Source of the DNA: an uncultured Bacteroides sp.
GTDB lineage: Bacteria > Bacteroidota > Bacteroidia > Bacteroidales > Bacteroidaceae
NCBI RefSeq assembly: GCF_910586915.1
Contig: NZ_CAJULN010000046.1
Location: 1 to 20,270 of the forward strand
DNA: 20,270 nt
Direction of reading: 5' to 3'
Position numbers and translations under genes: made by a program. This document shows, in pieces, positions 7,008 to 15,057 of the stretch. How positions within the stretch are numbered: the first letter of the stretch is position 1; every line of letters starts with the position of its first letter. The notes under the pieces were generated by a model, which worked only from the letters and a program-made list of their open reading frames with translations, was not told where the DNA came from and searched no databases.

Positions 7008-8588
7008 ATGGAAAAATTGCAATCAAACCTATTTTACCCTTTGGCGGGAGTTGCTGCCGTAGCTTCCTTTGCTTCTTGTTCGAGTAAGCAAAAGCCTGCC
7101 GAACAGCAACCGTTGAATATTGTCTACATCATGACGGACGACCACACTGCGCAAATGATGAGTTGCTATGATACACGCTATATGGAAACTCCCAACCTCG
7201 ACCGTATTGCTGCCGATGGCGTACGTTTCACTCAAAGTTTTGTAGCTAACTCCCTGAGCGGCCCCAGCCGTGCCTGTATGATAACAGGAAAGCATAGCTG
7301 TGCCAATAAATTCTACGACAATACCACTTGCGTATTCGATAGTTCGCAGCAGACCTTCCCGAAACTATTGCAGAAAGCCGGCTATCAAACGGCACTTGTG
7401 GGTAAATGGCACCTCGAAAGTCTGCCTTCCGGTTTCGACTTCTGGCAAATCGTTCCCGGACAAGGCGACTACTATAACCCGGATTTCATTACGCAAAACA
7501 ACGATACCATCCAAAAGCACGGCTATCTCACCAATCTTATCACTGACGATGCCATCGACTGGATAGAAAACAAACGCAATCCGGAAAAACCGTTCTGCCT
7601 TTTGATACATCACAAAGCCATTCACCGCAACTGGTTGGCCGATACTTGCAACCTGGCTTTGTATGAAGACAAAACTTTCCCGTTGCCGGACAATTTCTTT
7701 GATGATTATGAAGGACGTCCTGCCGCAGCCGCACAAGAAATGAGCATTGCAAAGGATATGGATATGATTTACGACCTTAAGATGCTCCGTCCTGACAAGA
7801 ACTCCCGTTTGAAATCCCTCTACGAGAAATATATCGGACGTATGGACGAAGCACAACGTGCCGCATGGGATAAGTTCTATGCTCCGATAATAGAAGATTT
7901 CTACAAACAGAACCTTCAAGGGAAGGAACTTGCCAACTGGAAATTCCAGCGTTATATGCGCGACTATATGAAAACCGTGAAATCACTGGACGACAATGTA
8001 GGCCGCGTGCTCGACTATCTCAAAGAGAAAGGCTTGCTGGATAACACACTTGTTGTCTACACTTCCGACCAGGGATTCTATATGGGCGAACACGGCTGGT
8101 TCGACAAACGTTTCATGTATGAAGAATCCATGCGCACGCCGCTTATTATGCGTCTGCCGAAAGGATTCGACCGCAGAGGTGACATTACCGAAATGGTACA
8201 GAACATCGACTATGCTCCTACCTTCCTCGAACTGGCAGGCGTGGAGGTTCCTTCCGACATTCATGGTGTATCTCTTCTCCCGTTGCTGAAAGGCGAACAA
8301 CCGAAAGACTGGCGCAAGGCTCTTTACTATCATTTCTACGAGTATCCTGCCGAACATATGGTGAAACGTCATTACGGTGTACGCACAGAGCGTTATAAAC
8401 TGATTCATTTCTACAACGACATCGATTGTTGGGAATTGTACGACTTGCAGGCCGACCCGTCGGAAATGCATAACATCTACGGACAGCCTGAGTACGACTC
8501 CATTGTAAAGGAACTGAAAGAACAAATGCTGAAACTCCAAGAGCAGTACAATGACCCTGTGCGTTTCTCACCGGAGATGGATAAATAA
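7008..8588 (+). CDS. Ser-type S1 sulfatase, probable lipoprotein
   Basis: A 526-residue exported arylsulfatase-fold enzyme that would remove sulfate esters from carbohydrates. An N-terminal hydrophobic stretch ends in FASC (Cys24), a lipobox, so it is probably anchored facing the periplasm or cell surface. The active-site motif is SGPSRACMITG (84-94), with Ser84 as the residue to be converted to formylglycine. This needs an anaerobic radical-SAM maturase (anSME), which is not in the window. Metal ligands D44 and D45, GKWH (132-135), D354 in SDQGF and H362 in EHGWFDKR are in the expected order. The C-terminal part has the usual YGVRTERYKLIHF segment. The sequence recalls GlcNAc-6-sulfatases (S1_11), but this sub-family call is tentative. 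It sits between murU and the beta-galactosidase gene. Confidence 0.92.
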   Translation: MEKLQSNLFYPLAGVAAVASFASCSSKQKPAEQQPLNIVYIMTDDHTAQMMSCYDTRYMETPNLDRIAADGVRFTQSFVANSLSGPSRACMITGKHSCANKFYDNTTCVFDSSQQTFPKLLQKAGYQTALVGKWHLESLPSGFDFWQIVPGQGDYYNPDFITQNNDTIQKHGYLTNLITDDAIDWIENKRNPEKPFCLLIHHKAIHRNWLADTCNLALYEDKTFPLPDNFFDDYEGRPAAAAQEMSIAKDMDMIYDLKMLRPDKNSRLKSLYEKYIGRMDEAQRAAWDKFYAPIIEDFYKQNLQGKELANWKFQRYMRDYMKTVKSLDDNVGRVLDYLKEKGLLDNTLVVYTSDQGFYMGEHGWFDKRFMYEESMRTPLIMRLPKGFDRRGDITEMVQNIDYAPTFLELAGVEVPSDIHGVSLLPLLKGEQPKDWRKALYYHFYEYPAEHMVKRHYGVRTERYKLIHFYNDIDCWELYDLQADPSEMHNIYGQPEYDSIVKELKEQMLKLQEQYNDPVRFSPEMDK

Positions 8589-8611
8589 TCTCAATTACGA
8601 CTATAACACTT

Positions 8612-11600
8612 ATGATAATCAGTTTAAGAAAACATACTTTTTCAATCCTGCTGACCGGGTTGGCAACCCTCTTTGCTTCGGCGCAGGAACAACCGTTGCC
8701 CGAATGGCAGAGCCAATATGCGGTAGGATTGAACAAACTTGCTCCACATACCTACGTATGGCCTTACGCCGATGTTTCCGACATTGAAAAGCCGGGAGGG
8801 TATGAGCAATCTCCGTTTTACATGAGTTTGAATGGAAAATGGAAATTCCATTGGGTGAAGAATCCCGACCGTCGTCCGAAAGACTTTTATCAGCCATCTT
8901 ATTACACCGGCGGCTGGGCGGACATCAACGTGCCCGGCAACTGGGAAAGACAGGGATACGGTACACCTATCTATGTCAATGAGACCTATGAGTTTGATAG
9001 CAAGATGTTCAATTTCAAGAAGAATCCGCCATTGGTTCCTTATGCAGAGAATGAAGTCGGCTCATACCGTCGCACCTTCAAAGTGCCTGCCGACTGGAAA
9101 GGCCGTCGGGTAGTACTTTGTTGCGAAGGTGTCATCTCTTTCTATTACGTATGGGTGAACGGAAAACTCCTCGGATACAATCAAGGCTCGAAAACAAATG
9201 CCGAATGGGATATTACCGAAGTATTGAACGACGGAGAGAATGTAGTAGCTTTGGAAGTGTACCGTTGGAGTTCGGGTGCTTACCTCGAATGTCAGGATAT
9301 GTGGCGTTTGAGCGGTATCGAGCGGGATGTTTACCTGTATAGCACCCCCAAGCAGTATATTGCCGACTATAAACTGAATGCTTCTTTGGATAAAGAACAA
9401 TACAAAGAAGGTATCTTCGGATTGGAAGTAACCGTAGAAGGAGCTTCGGCTACCGCCAACTCGATTGCTTACACCTTGAAAGATGCTTCGGGCAAGGCTG
9501 TCTTGCAGGAGTCCATCCAAATAAAATCCCGTGGCTTGAGTAACTTTATCGTGTTTGATGAAAAGAAGATTCCTGAAGTAAAAGTATGGAATGCGGAACA
9601 TCCCAATCTTTATACATTGGTGCTCGAACTGAAAGATGCGCAAGGCAACGTGACCGAACTGACCGGATGTGAAGTCGGCTTCCGCACTTCGGAAATCAAG
9701 GACGGCCGCTTCTGTATCAACGGTGTTCCGGTATTGGTGAAAGGAACCAACCGCCACGAGCATTCGCAGCTCGGACGTACAGTGAGTAAGGAGCTGATGG
9801 AACAGGACATCAGACTGATGAAGCAGCACAACATCAACTTGGTGCGCAACTCGCATTATCCTACACATCCTTATTGGTATCAGCTTTGCAACCGCTACGG
9901 ATTATATATGATTGACGAAGCAAACATCGAATCCCACGGTATGGGTTACGGCGCCGCTTCCCTCGCCAAAGACAGTACGTGGCTGACGGCTCACATCGAC
10001 CGCACGCAGCGTATGTACGAACGTTCCAAGAACCATCCCGCCATTGTCATCTGGTCGCTCGGCAACGAAGCCGGCAACGGCATCAACTTTGAACGCACAT
10101 ACGACTGGCTGAAATCTGTCGAAAAGACCCGCCCCGTGCAGTACGAACGTGCCGAACTGAACTACAATACGGATATCTACTGCCGTATGTACCGCAGTGT
10201 GAACGAGATAAAGTCTTATGTGGCAAAGAAGGACATCTATCGTCCTTTCATCCTTTGCGAATACCTGCACGCGATGGGCAACAGTTGCGGCGGGCTGAAA
10301 GAATACTGGGATGTCTTTGAGAGCGAACCGATGGCGCAAGGCGGCAACGTGTGGGACTGGGTAGACCAGTCTTTCCGTGAAATAGACAAGAACGGCAAAT
10401 GGTACTGGACTTACGGAGGTGACTACGGCCCCGAGGGAGTACCCAGTTTCGGCAACTTCTGTTGCAACGGGCTGGTAAGTGCCGACCGTGTTCCTCATCC
10501 TCATCTGCTCGAAGTGAAGAAAGTGTACCAGAACATTAAAACCACCTTGCTCGACCGCAAGCAGATGAAGCTCCGTATCAAGAACTGGCATGATTTTTCC
10601 AATCTCAACGAGTATGTGCTCCATTGGGATGTGACGACAGATAGCGGAGAAAGGTTGGCGGAAGGAACGAAAGTACTCGATTGTGAGCCGCACACTACGA
10701 TAGACATACGGCTGGGCGATGTGATGCTGTCGAAAAAAGACCGCGAAGCCTATCTCAACATCCGTTGGACGCGCACGAACGATACGCCGTTGATAGCGAA
10801 AGACTGGGAAGTGGCCTATGACCAGTTTGTGCTTTCGGGCAATAAAACGTCAACAGCCCACCGCCCGCAGAAAGCAGGCGCGACAGCCTTTGTTGTCGAT
10901 AAAGAGACCGGAGCCCTGACCTCTTTGACGCTGGATGGACAAGAACTGCTGTCCACCCCAGTGACATTGAGCCTTTTCCGTCCAGCTACGGACAACGACA
11001 ACCGTGACCGGAACGGTGCTTACCGGTGGCGCAAAGCAGGATTGGACAATATAACTCAAAAAGCCGTATCACTGAAAGAAAGCAAAAACTCGGCAACCGC
11101 CCAGGTAGAGATTCTCAACGCGAAAGGAGAGAAAGTAGGTATGGCTCATTTTATCTATGCATTGGACAAGAACGGCGCATTGAAAGTGAACACTGTTTTT
11201 GAACCCGATACCTCCATCGTAACATCAATGGCCCGTTTGGGATTGACATTCCGTGTGGCGGATACTTACAACCGGGTTACCTATCTCGGACGGGGCGACA
11301 ATGAAACCTACACCGACCGTAGCCAGTCGGGCCGAATCGGACTGTATGAGACCACGCCCGAACGTATGTTCCACTACTATGTCACCCCTCAATCTACGGG
11401 CAACCGTACCGATGTGCGCTGGGCGAAGTTTACAAATCCTTCCGGCGAAGGCCTGTTTGTAGAGTCCGACCGTGCTTTCCAGTTTAGCATGATTCCTTTC
11501 TCGGATGCATTACTGGAGAAAGCACGTCACATCAACGACTTGCAGCGCGACGGAATGCACACTGTGCATCTGGATGCAGAACAGGCAGGCGTGGGAACGG

Positions 11601-11686
11601 CCACTTGCGGGCCCGGTGTGTTGCCGCCGTACTTGGTTCCATTGAAGAAACAACGTTTTGAATTCACCCTTTACCCGGTGAAATGA
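8612..11686 (+). CDS. Secreted GH2 beta-galactosidase
   Basis: A 1024-residue LacZ-like enzyme with the full five-domain layout: sugar-binding beta domain (about 45-225), immunoglobulin-like domain (226-340), catalytic barrel (about 341-630), second immunoglobulin-like domain, and the large C-terminal domain of the LacZ type (about 745-1020). The acid/base is E486 in WSLGNEAGNG and the nucleophile E550 in ILCEYLHAMGNS. Unlike E. coli LacZ it has a Sec signal peptide, ending near ASA at residues 22-24, so it acts in the periplasm or outside. It would remove terminal beta-linked galactose, for example from type 1 or type 2 chains of host glycans. The gene begins 23 bases after the sulfatase stop, and the fucosidase starts 41 bases after its own stop. 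Confidence 0.95.
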   Translation: MIISLRKHTFSILLTGLATLFASAQEQPLPEWQSQYAVGLNKLAPHTYVWPYADVSDIEKPGGYEQSPFYMSLNGKWKFHWVKNPDRRPKDFYQPSYYTGGWADINVPGNWERQGYGTPIYVNETYEFDSKMFNFKKNPPLVPYAENEVGSYRRTFKVPADWKGRRVVLCCEGVISFYYVWVNGKLLGYNQGSKTNAEWDITEVLNDGENVVALEVYRWSSGAYLECQDMWRLSGIERDVYLYSTPKQYIADYKLNASLDKEQYKEGIFGLEVTVEGASATANSIAYTLKDASGKAVLQESIQIKSRGLSNFIVFDEKKIPEVKVWNAEHPNLYTLVLELKDAQGNVTELTGCEVGFRTSEIKDGRFCINGVPVLVKGTNRHEHSQLGRTVSKELMEQDIRLMKQHNINLVRNSHYPTHPYWYQLCNRYGLYMIDEANIESHGMGYGAASLAKDSTWLTAHIDRTQRMYERSKNHPAIVIWSLGNEAGNGINFERTYDWLKSVEKTRPVQYERAELNYNTDIYCRMYRSVNEIKSYVAKKDIYRPFILCEYLHAMGNSCGGLKEYWDVFESEPMAQGGNVWDWVDQSFREIDKNGKWYWTYGGDYGPEGVPSFGNFCCNGLVSADRVPHPHLLEVKKVYQNIKTTLLDRKQMKLRIKNWHDFSNLNEYVLHWDVTTDSGERLAEGTKVLDCEPHTTIDIRLGDVMLSKKDREAYLNIRWTRTNDTPLIAKDWEVAYDQFVLSGNKTSTAHRPQKAGATAFVVDKETGALTSLTLDGQELLSTPVTLSLFRPATDNDNRDRNGAYRWRKAGLDNITQKAVSLKESKNSATAQVEILNAKGEKVGMAHFIYALDKNGALKVNTVFEPDTSIVTSMARLGLTFRVADTYNRVTYLGRGDNETYTDRSQSGRIGLYETTPERMFHYYVTPQSTGNRTDVRWAKFTNPSGEGLFVESDRAFQFSMIPFSDALLEKARHINDLQRDGMHTVHLDAEQAGVGTATCGPGVLPPYLVPLKKQRFEFTLYPVK

Positions 11687-11727
11687 GTTACAGATAAATA
11701 AGTAGACAATTTATTAATTAAAATGAT

Positions 11728-13542
11728 ATGATGAACAAACTGCTAATTACCTTATTATTATTCTCCGCCGTGTGCGTACAGGCGCAGAAGTCGGACGAAT
11801 ATTACGTGAAGCACATTGAGTTTCCTCAGAATGCTACACTCGAACAGAAAGTGGATATGGCTGCGCGCCTTGTACCCACCCCTCAACAGTATGCCTGGCA
11901 ACAAATGGAACTGACTGCTTTTCTCCATTTCGGTATCAACACCTTTACCGGACGCGAATGGGGAAATGGAAAAGAAGACCCTGCACTGTTCAATCCTTCG
12001 GAACTGAATGCCGAGCAATGGGTAAGCACGCTCAAAGAAGCCGGCTTCAAGATGGTGCTGTTGACTGTAAAGCACCACGACGGTTTCTGCCTTTGGCCTA
12101 CAGCCACTACCAAACACTCCGTAGCCTCTTCTCCCTGGAAGAACGGACAGGGAGACGTTGTAAAGGAACTGCGCAACGCCTGTGATAAATATGACATGAA
12201 GTTTGGCGTCTACCTTTCTCCGTGGGATCGCAATGCCGAATGCTACGGCGATTCTCCCCGTTACAATGAATTCTTCATCCGCCAGTTGACCGAGCTGCTA
12301 ACCAATTACGGTGAAGTGCACGAAGTATGGTTTGACGGAGCAAACGGCGAAGGCCCCAACGGAAAGAAGCAAGTGTACGATTGGGACGCTTTCTATCAAA
12401 CCATCCAACGCCTGCAACCCAAAGCCGTCATGGCAATTATGGGCGACGATGTACGCTGGGTAGGCAACGAAAAGGGAGTGGGACGCGAAACGGAGTGGAA
12501 TGCCACCGTACTGACACCGGGCGTCTATGCCCGCTCGGCCGCAAACAACAAACGTTTGGGCGTATTCCCCCAGGCGAAAGACTTGGGAAGCCGTCAGATA
12601 TTGGAGAAAGCTACGGAACTGTTCTGGTATCCGTCGGAAGTGGACGTATCTATCCGTCCGGGATGGTTCTATCATGCGGAAGAAGATGCGAAAGTGAAGT
12701 CGTTGAAGCATTTGTCGGACATTTATTTTCAGTCGGTCGGCTACAATTCCGTGCTTTTGTTGAACATACCGCCCGACCGCAAAGGCTTGATTAATGAAGC
12801 GGATGTGAAGCGCCTGCAAGAGTTTGCCGCCTACCGTCGGCAGATATTTGCCGACAACCGTGTGAAGAAAGGAAGAAACTGCTGGCAGGCCGCTTCGGGC
12901 AGTGAACGCGTCTATAACCTCAAGCCGAAGTCGGAAATAAACGTCGTAATGCTCCAGGAGGATATCACCAAAGGACAGAGGGTAGAACGTTTTACGGTTG
13001 AGGCGCTCACAGACAACGGTTGGCAGGAAGTGGGCAAAGGAACGACCGTCGGCTATAAGCGTATGCTACGTTTCCCGGCAGTGAAGGCCAGCCGTCTGCG
13101 GGTGAAGATTGATGAATGCCGCCTTACCGCTCATATCAGCCAGGTAGCAGCCTATTATGCAGCACCTTTGCAGGAAGCCGTTCAAGGCGAAGACTGGAAC
13201 AACTTGCCCCGCGACTCTTGGAAGCAGATAGCCGCTCCGCCATTGACCGTCGATTTGGGAAAATCGGTGACATTGACCGGCTTTACCTATGCTCCCTTGA
13301 AAGCGGAAGCGAAACCGACGATGGCTTTCCGCTATAAATTCTTTGTGAGTACGGATGGCAAGCACTGGAAAGAAGTTCCCACCAATGGAGAGTTCAGTAA
13401 TATCATGCACAACCCGTTGCCGCAGACGGTTGCTTTCGGCCGGAAAGTGCAGGCACGTTATATTAAACTGGAAGCTACTACGCCTACTGACACAACAGCC
13501 AAAGTAGAAATGAATGAGATAGGAGTGACGGCAATTCCCTGA
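11728..13542 (+). CDS. Secreted GH29 alpha-L-fucosidase
   Basis: A 604-residue exported enzyme. A signal peptide ends near VQA (residues 17-19). The catalytic barrel (about 25-390) has LTAFLHFGINTFTGREW, LTVKHHDGFCLWPT and the nucleophile D203 in VWFDGANGEG, all typical of GH29. After the barrel come two beta-rich domains, the second (about 500-602) with features of an F5/8 type C or CBM32-like module (YKFFVSTDGKHWKEV, ARYIKLEA). It would release alpha-linked fucose from host glycans such as mucin or Lewis/blood-group structures. The sequence looks like the GH29-B group, which prefers alpha-1,3/1,4 branches, but this is an impression. It is the last gene of the unit begun at 4806 and is followed by a strong hairpin. 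Two start codons are adjacent; I used the first. Confidence 0.94.
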   Translation: MMNKLLITLLLFSAVCVQAQKSDEYYVKHIEFPQNATLEQKVDMAARLVPTPQQYAWQQMELTAFLHFGINTFTGREWGNGKEDPALFNPSELNAEQWVSTLKEAGFKMVLLTVKHHDGFCLWPTATTKHSVASSPWKNGQGDVVKELRNACDKYDMKFGVYLSPWDRNAECYGDSPRYNEFFIRQLTELLTNYGEVHEVWFDGANGEGPNGKKQVYDWDAFYQTIQRLQPKAVMAIMGDDVRWVGNEKGVGRETEWNATVLTPGVYARSAANNKRLGVFPQAKDLGSRQILEKATELFWYPSEVDVSIRPGWFYHAEEDAKVKSLKHLSDIYFQSVGYNSVLLLNIPPDRKGLINEADVKRLQEFAAYRRQIFADNRVKKGRNCWQAASGSERVYNLKPKSEINVVMLQEDITKGQRVERFTVEALTDNGWQEVGKGTTVGYKRMLRFPAVKASRLRVKIDECRLTAHISQVAAYYAAPLQEAVQGEDWNNLPRDSWKQIAAPPLTVDLGKSVTLTGFTYAPLKAEAKPTMAFRYKFFVSTDGKHWKEVPTNGEFSNIMHNPLPQTVAFGRKVQARYIKLEATTPTDTTAKVEMNEIGVTAIP

Positions 13543-13590
13543 TGAGGGATTGTCATCATCCGATTGCGCCTTATTTATAGAATAACGCTG

Positions 13591-13634
13591 AAAGCCGGCA
13601 GCCTTGATTCTTTATGAATCGACTGCCGGCTTTT
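13591..13634 (+). terminator. Terminator after the fucosidase gene
   Basis: An 11-bp GC-rich stem (13591-13601 with 13623-13633) with an inner five-base stem (GATTC and GAATC) ends in TTTT. It lies about 50 bases after the fucosidase stop. The left flank has AAA, so weak function in the other direction is possible for the convergent minus-strand gene. Confidence 0.8.
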
Positions 13635-13713
13635 CCATTATCTTCTTTTATCCTTTTGGATAGGGTGAAAATGGCTTTATAATCAGTGTGTTACAGCGCA
13701 TATATCTCCTGCG

Positions 13714-13912
13714 TACAGGACATATAGATGCTGGAGATAGGATATATAGATGCTGGAAGTAGGATATATATACCGTAGAAGTAGGACATATATACCGTAT
13801 AATTTGGTCGTATCGACCGTATGAATTGGCTGTATCGACCGCATGAGTCGGTCACATCGACCGCATAAGTCAGCCACATCGACCGTACGATTCAGTCACA
13901 TGGAGCGGATGA
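13714..13912. repeat. Nine degenerate 22-bp tandem repeats
   Basis: Nine contiguous units, eight of 22 bp and the fifth of 23, start at 13714, 13736, 13758, 13780, 13802, 13825, 13847, 13869 and 13891. The units form a gradient and resemble their neighbours in pairs: 1-2 share GATGCTGGA, 3-4 share ATATATACCGTA, 5-6 share GTATCGACCG, 7-8 share CACATCGACCG. Unit 5 holds a small hairpin, GGTCG-TAT-CGACC. There are no spacers, so it is not a CRISPR. It fills most of the gap between the convergent fucosidase and nuclease-fold genes. The unit is not a multiple of three and open frames through it look accidental. Confidence 0.85.
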
Positions 13913-13923
13913 TATAAGGAGGC

Positions 13924-15057
13924 TTAATGCAGAATCAGCTCGAAGTCAGCATAAACGGGCAGATGGTCGCTGATACCACCCTGATATTTCATCCCCTTAT
14001 ACGTGCGGAAAGGCTCCATACCGCCATATTTCGTATCCTCGGTTAGCAGAAAGGGGAGGCGGCAGACGTTTGCTTTCTCTTCACTGGTGAAGCAGTTGCC
14101 GGATTGATTCAGCAGCGCACCCGATACAATCAAATGGTCGAGCAATCCCCATTTGCCCTGATATTTGTAAGAACCGAAATCGCGCGACTGTGCCTTCCGG
14201 GCAAGCAAATGGTAGAGTTTCAGGGAAGACAAGGGAGAGGTGGGCGCTTCCGCTTCCAATACTTCCCGAACCGATTTATCAGTCGGGTAATCATTGAAGT
14301 CCCCCATGACGACAACCTGGGGATGAAGCCGTTTGTGCAGGATACCATTTGTCTCGGCACGTAGCATTCGGGCTGCGTGAAGCCGGTAAGGTTCGGTCTC
14401 TCTTGCTCCGCCCGAACGGCTGGGAAGGTGGCAGATAAAAACATCGAGCGTATCTCCCGTCAGGAGTAAACCGCTCACGTGCAGCAAGTCTCTTGTCGGG
14501 CGATGCCGGTGGGGAATAGAGACGGGGATAGAACGCGAAGATAATAACTTGAACAATTCCCGTTGATAAAGCAGCGCCACATCCATCCCTCTCGAATCGG
14601 GGGAGTCTGTCATGACGTAACGGTAGTTCAGTTCCTTTAGGGGAGAGCGGCGGGTGAGGTCGCGTAGTACCGCATCGTTTTCTACTTCGCAAAGAGCTAT
14701 CAGGGCAGGGGGATTCCATTCGCCGATTGCCGCGATGACGCGTGCGATATCGGTCAGTTTCTTTTTGTATTTGTCGTAGTTCCAGTGGCGCAGCGCATCG
14801 GGCAGGAATTCATGGTCGTTCTTCAGACTGTCGTGGCGGATGTCGAACAGGTTTTCTATGTTCCAGCTCACGATGCGGAAAGAGATTCTTTCTCGGAAGA
14901 GTGAATCGCGGCCGTAAAGACTCTCTTGTGCCGCAATAAAGCCGGCACCCGATATCGCCATCATGAAAAAGAGTATGGTAATAGCTACTCTTCTTTCACT
15001 ATTACCATCACTCTCGGTCTGTCGATGCGACTGTCTGTTATTTCTTGGCAGGAACAT
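13924..15057 (-). CDS. Exported endonuclease/exonuclease/phosphatase-fold protein
   Basis: A 377-residue protein of the EEP (DNase I-like) superfamily, whose members cleave phosphodiesters in nucleic acids, lipids or inositol phosphates. Family residues are seen in order: N66 in SWNIENLFD, E124 in ALCEVEND, the GDFND motif (D253, N255) and H365 in ISDHLPVY. A hydrophobic stretch at about 24-43 (VAITILFFMMAISGAGF) followed by AAQ suggests a signal peptide with a long charged n-region, so it probably acts in the periplasm or outside. The first ATG overlaps the end of pepD by 20 bases on the same strand, so the genes are likely co-transcribed; a start at Met32 would avoid the overlap but leave a weak signal. 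The true substrate is not evident. Confidence 0.85.
   Translation of the reverse strand: MFLPRNNRQSHRQTESDGNSERRVAITILFFMMAISGAGFIAAQESLYGRDSLFRERISFRIVSWNIENLFDIRHDSLKNDHEFLPDALRHWNYDKYKKKLTDIARVIAAIGEWNPPALIALCEVENDAVLRDLTRRSPLKELNYRYVMTDSPDSRGMDVALLYQRELFKLLSSRSIPVSIPHRHRPTRDLLHVSGLLLTGDTLDVFICHLPSRSGGARETEPYRLHAARMLRAETNGILHKRLHPQVVVMGDFNDYPTDKSVREVLEAEAPTSPLSSLKLYHLLARKAQSRDFGSYKYQGKWGLLDHLIVSGALLNQSGNCFTSEEKANVCRLPFLLTEDTKYGGMEPFRTYKGMKYQGGISDHLPVYADFELILH

Larger units (their letters stand above)
13543..13923. other. Convergent intergenic region
   Basis: This 381-base stretch holds the fucosidase terminator (13591-13634), small hairpins such as TATCC-TTTT-GGATA near 13650, and the 22-bp repeat array (13714-13912). 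I see no gene or RNA gene in it. Confidence 0.7.

Noticed and set aside
13683..13879. Short minus-strand ORFs through the repeats
   Set aside because: They merely read the 22-bp tandem repeats in two frames, with Tyr/Ile-rich peptides and no gene-like start.
13714..13912. CRISPR array
   Set aside because: Repeats are contiguous, degenerate and without unique spacers, and no cas gene is near.
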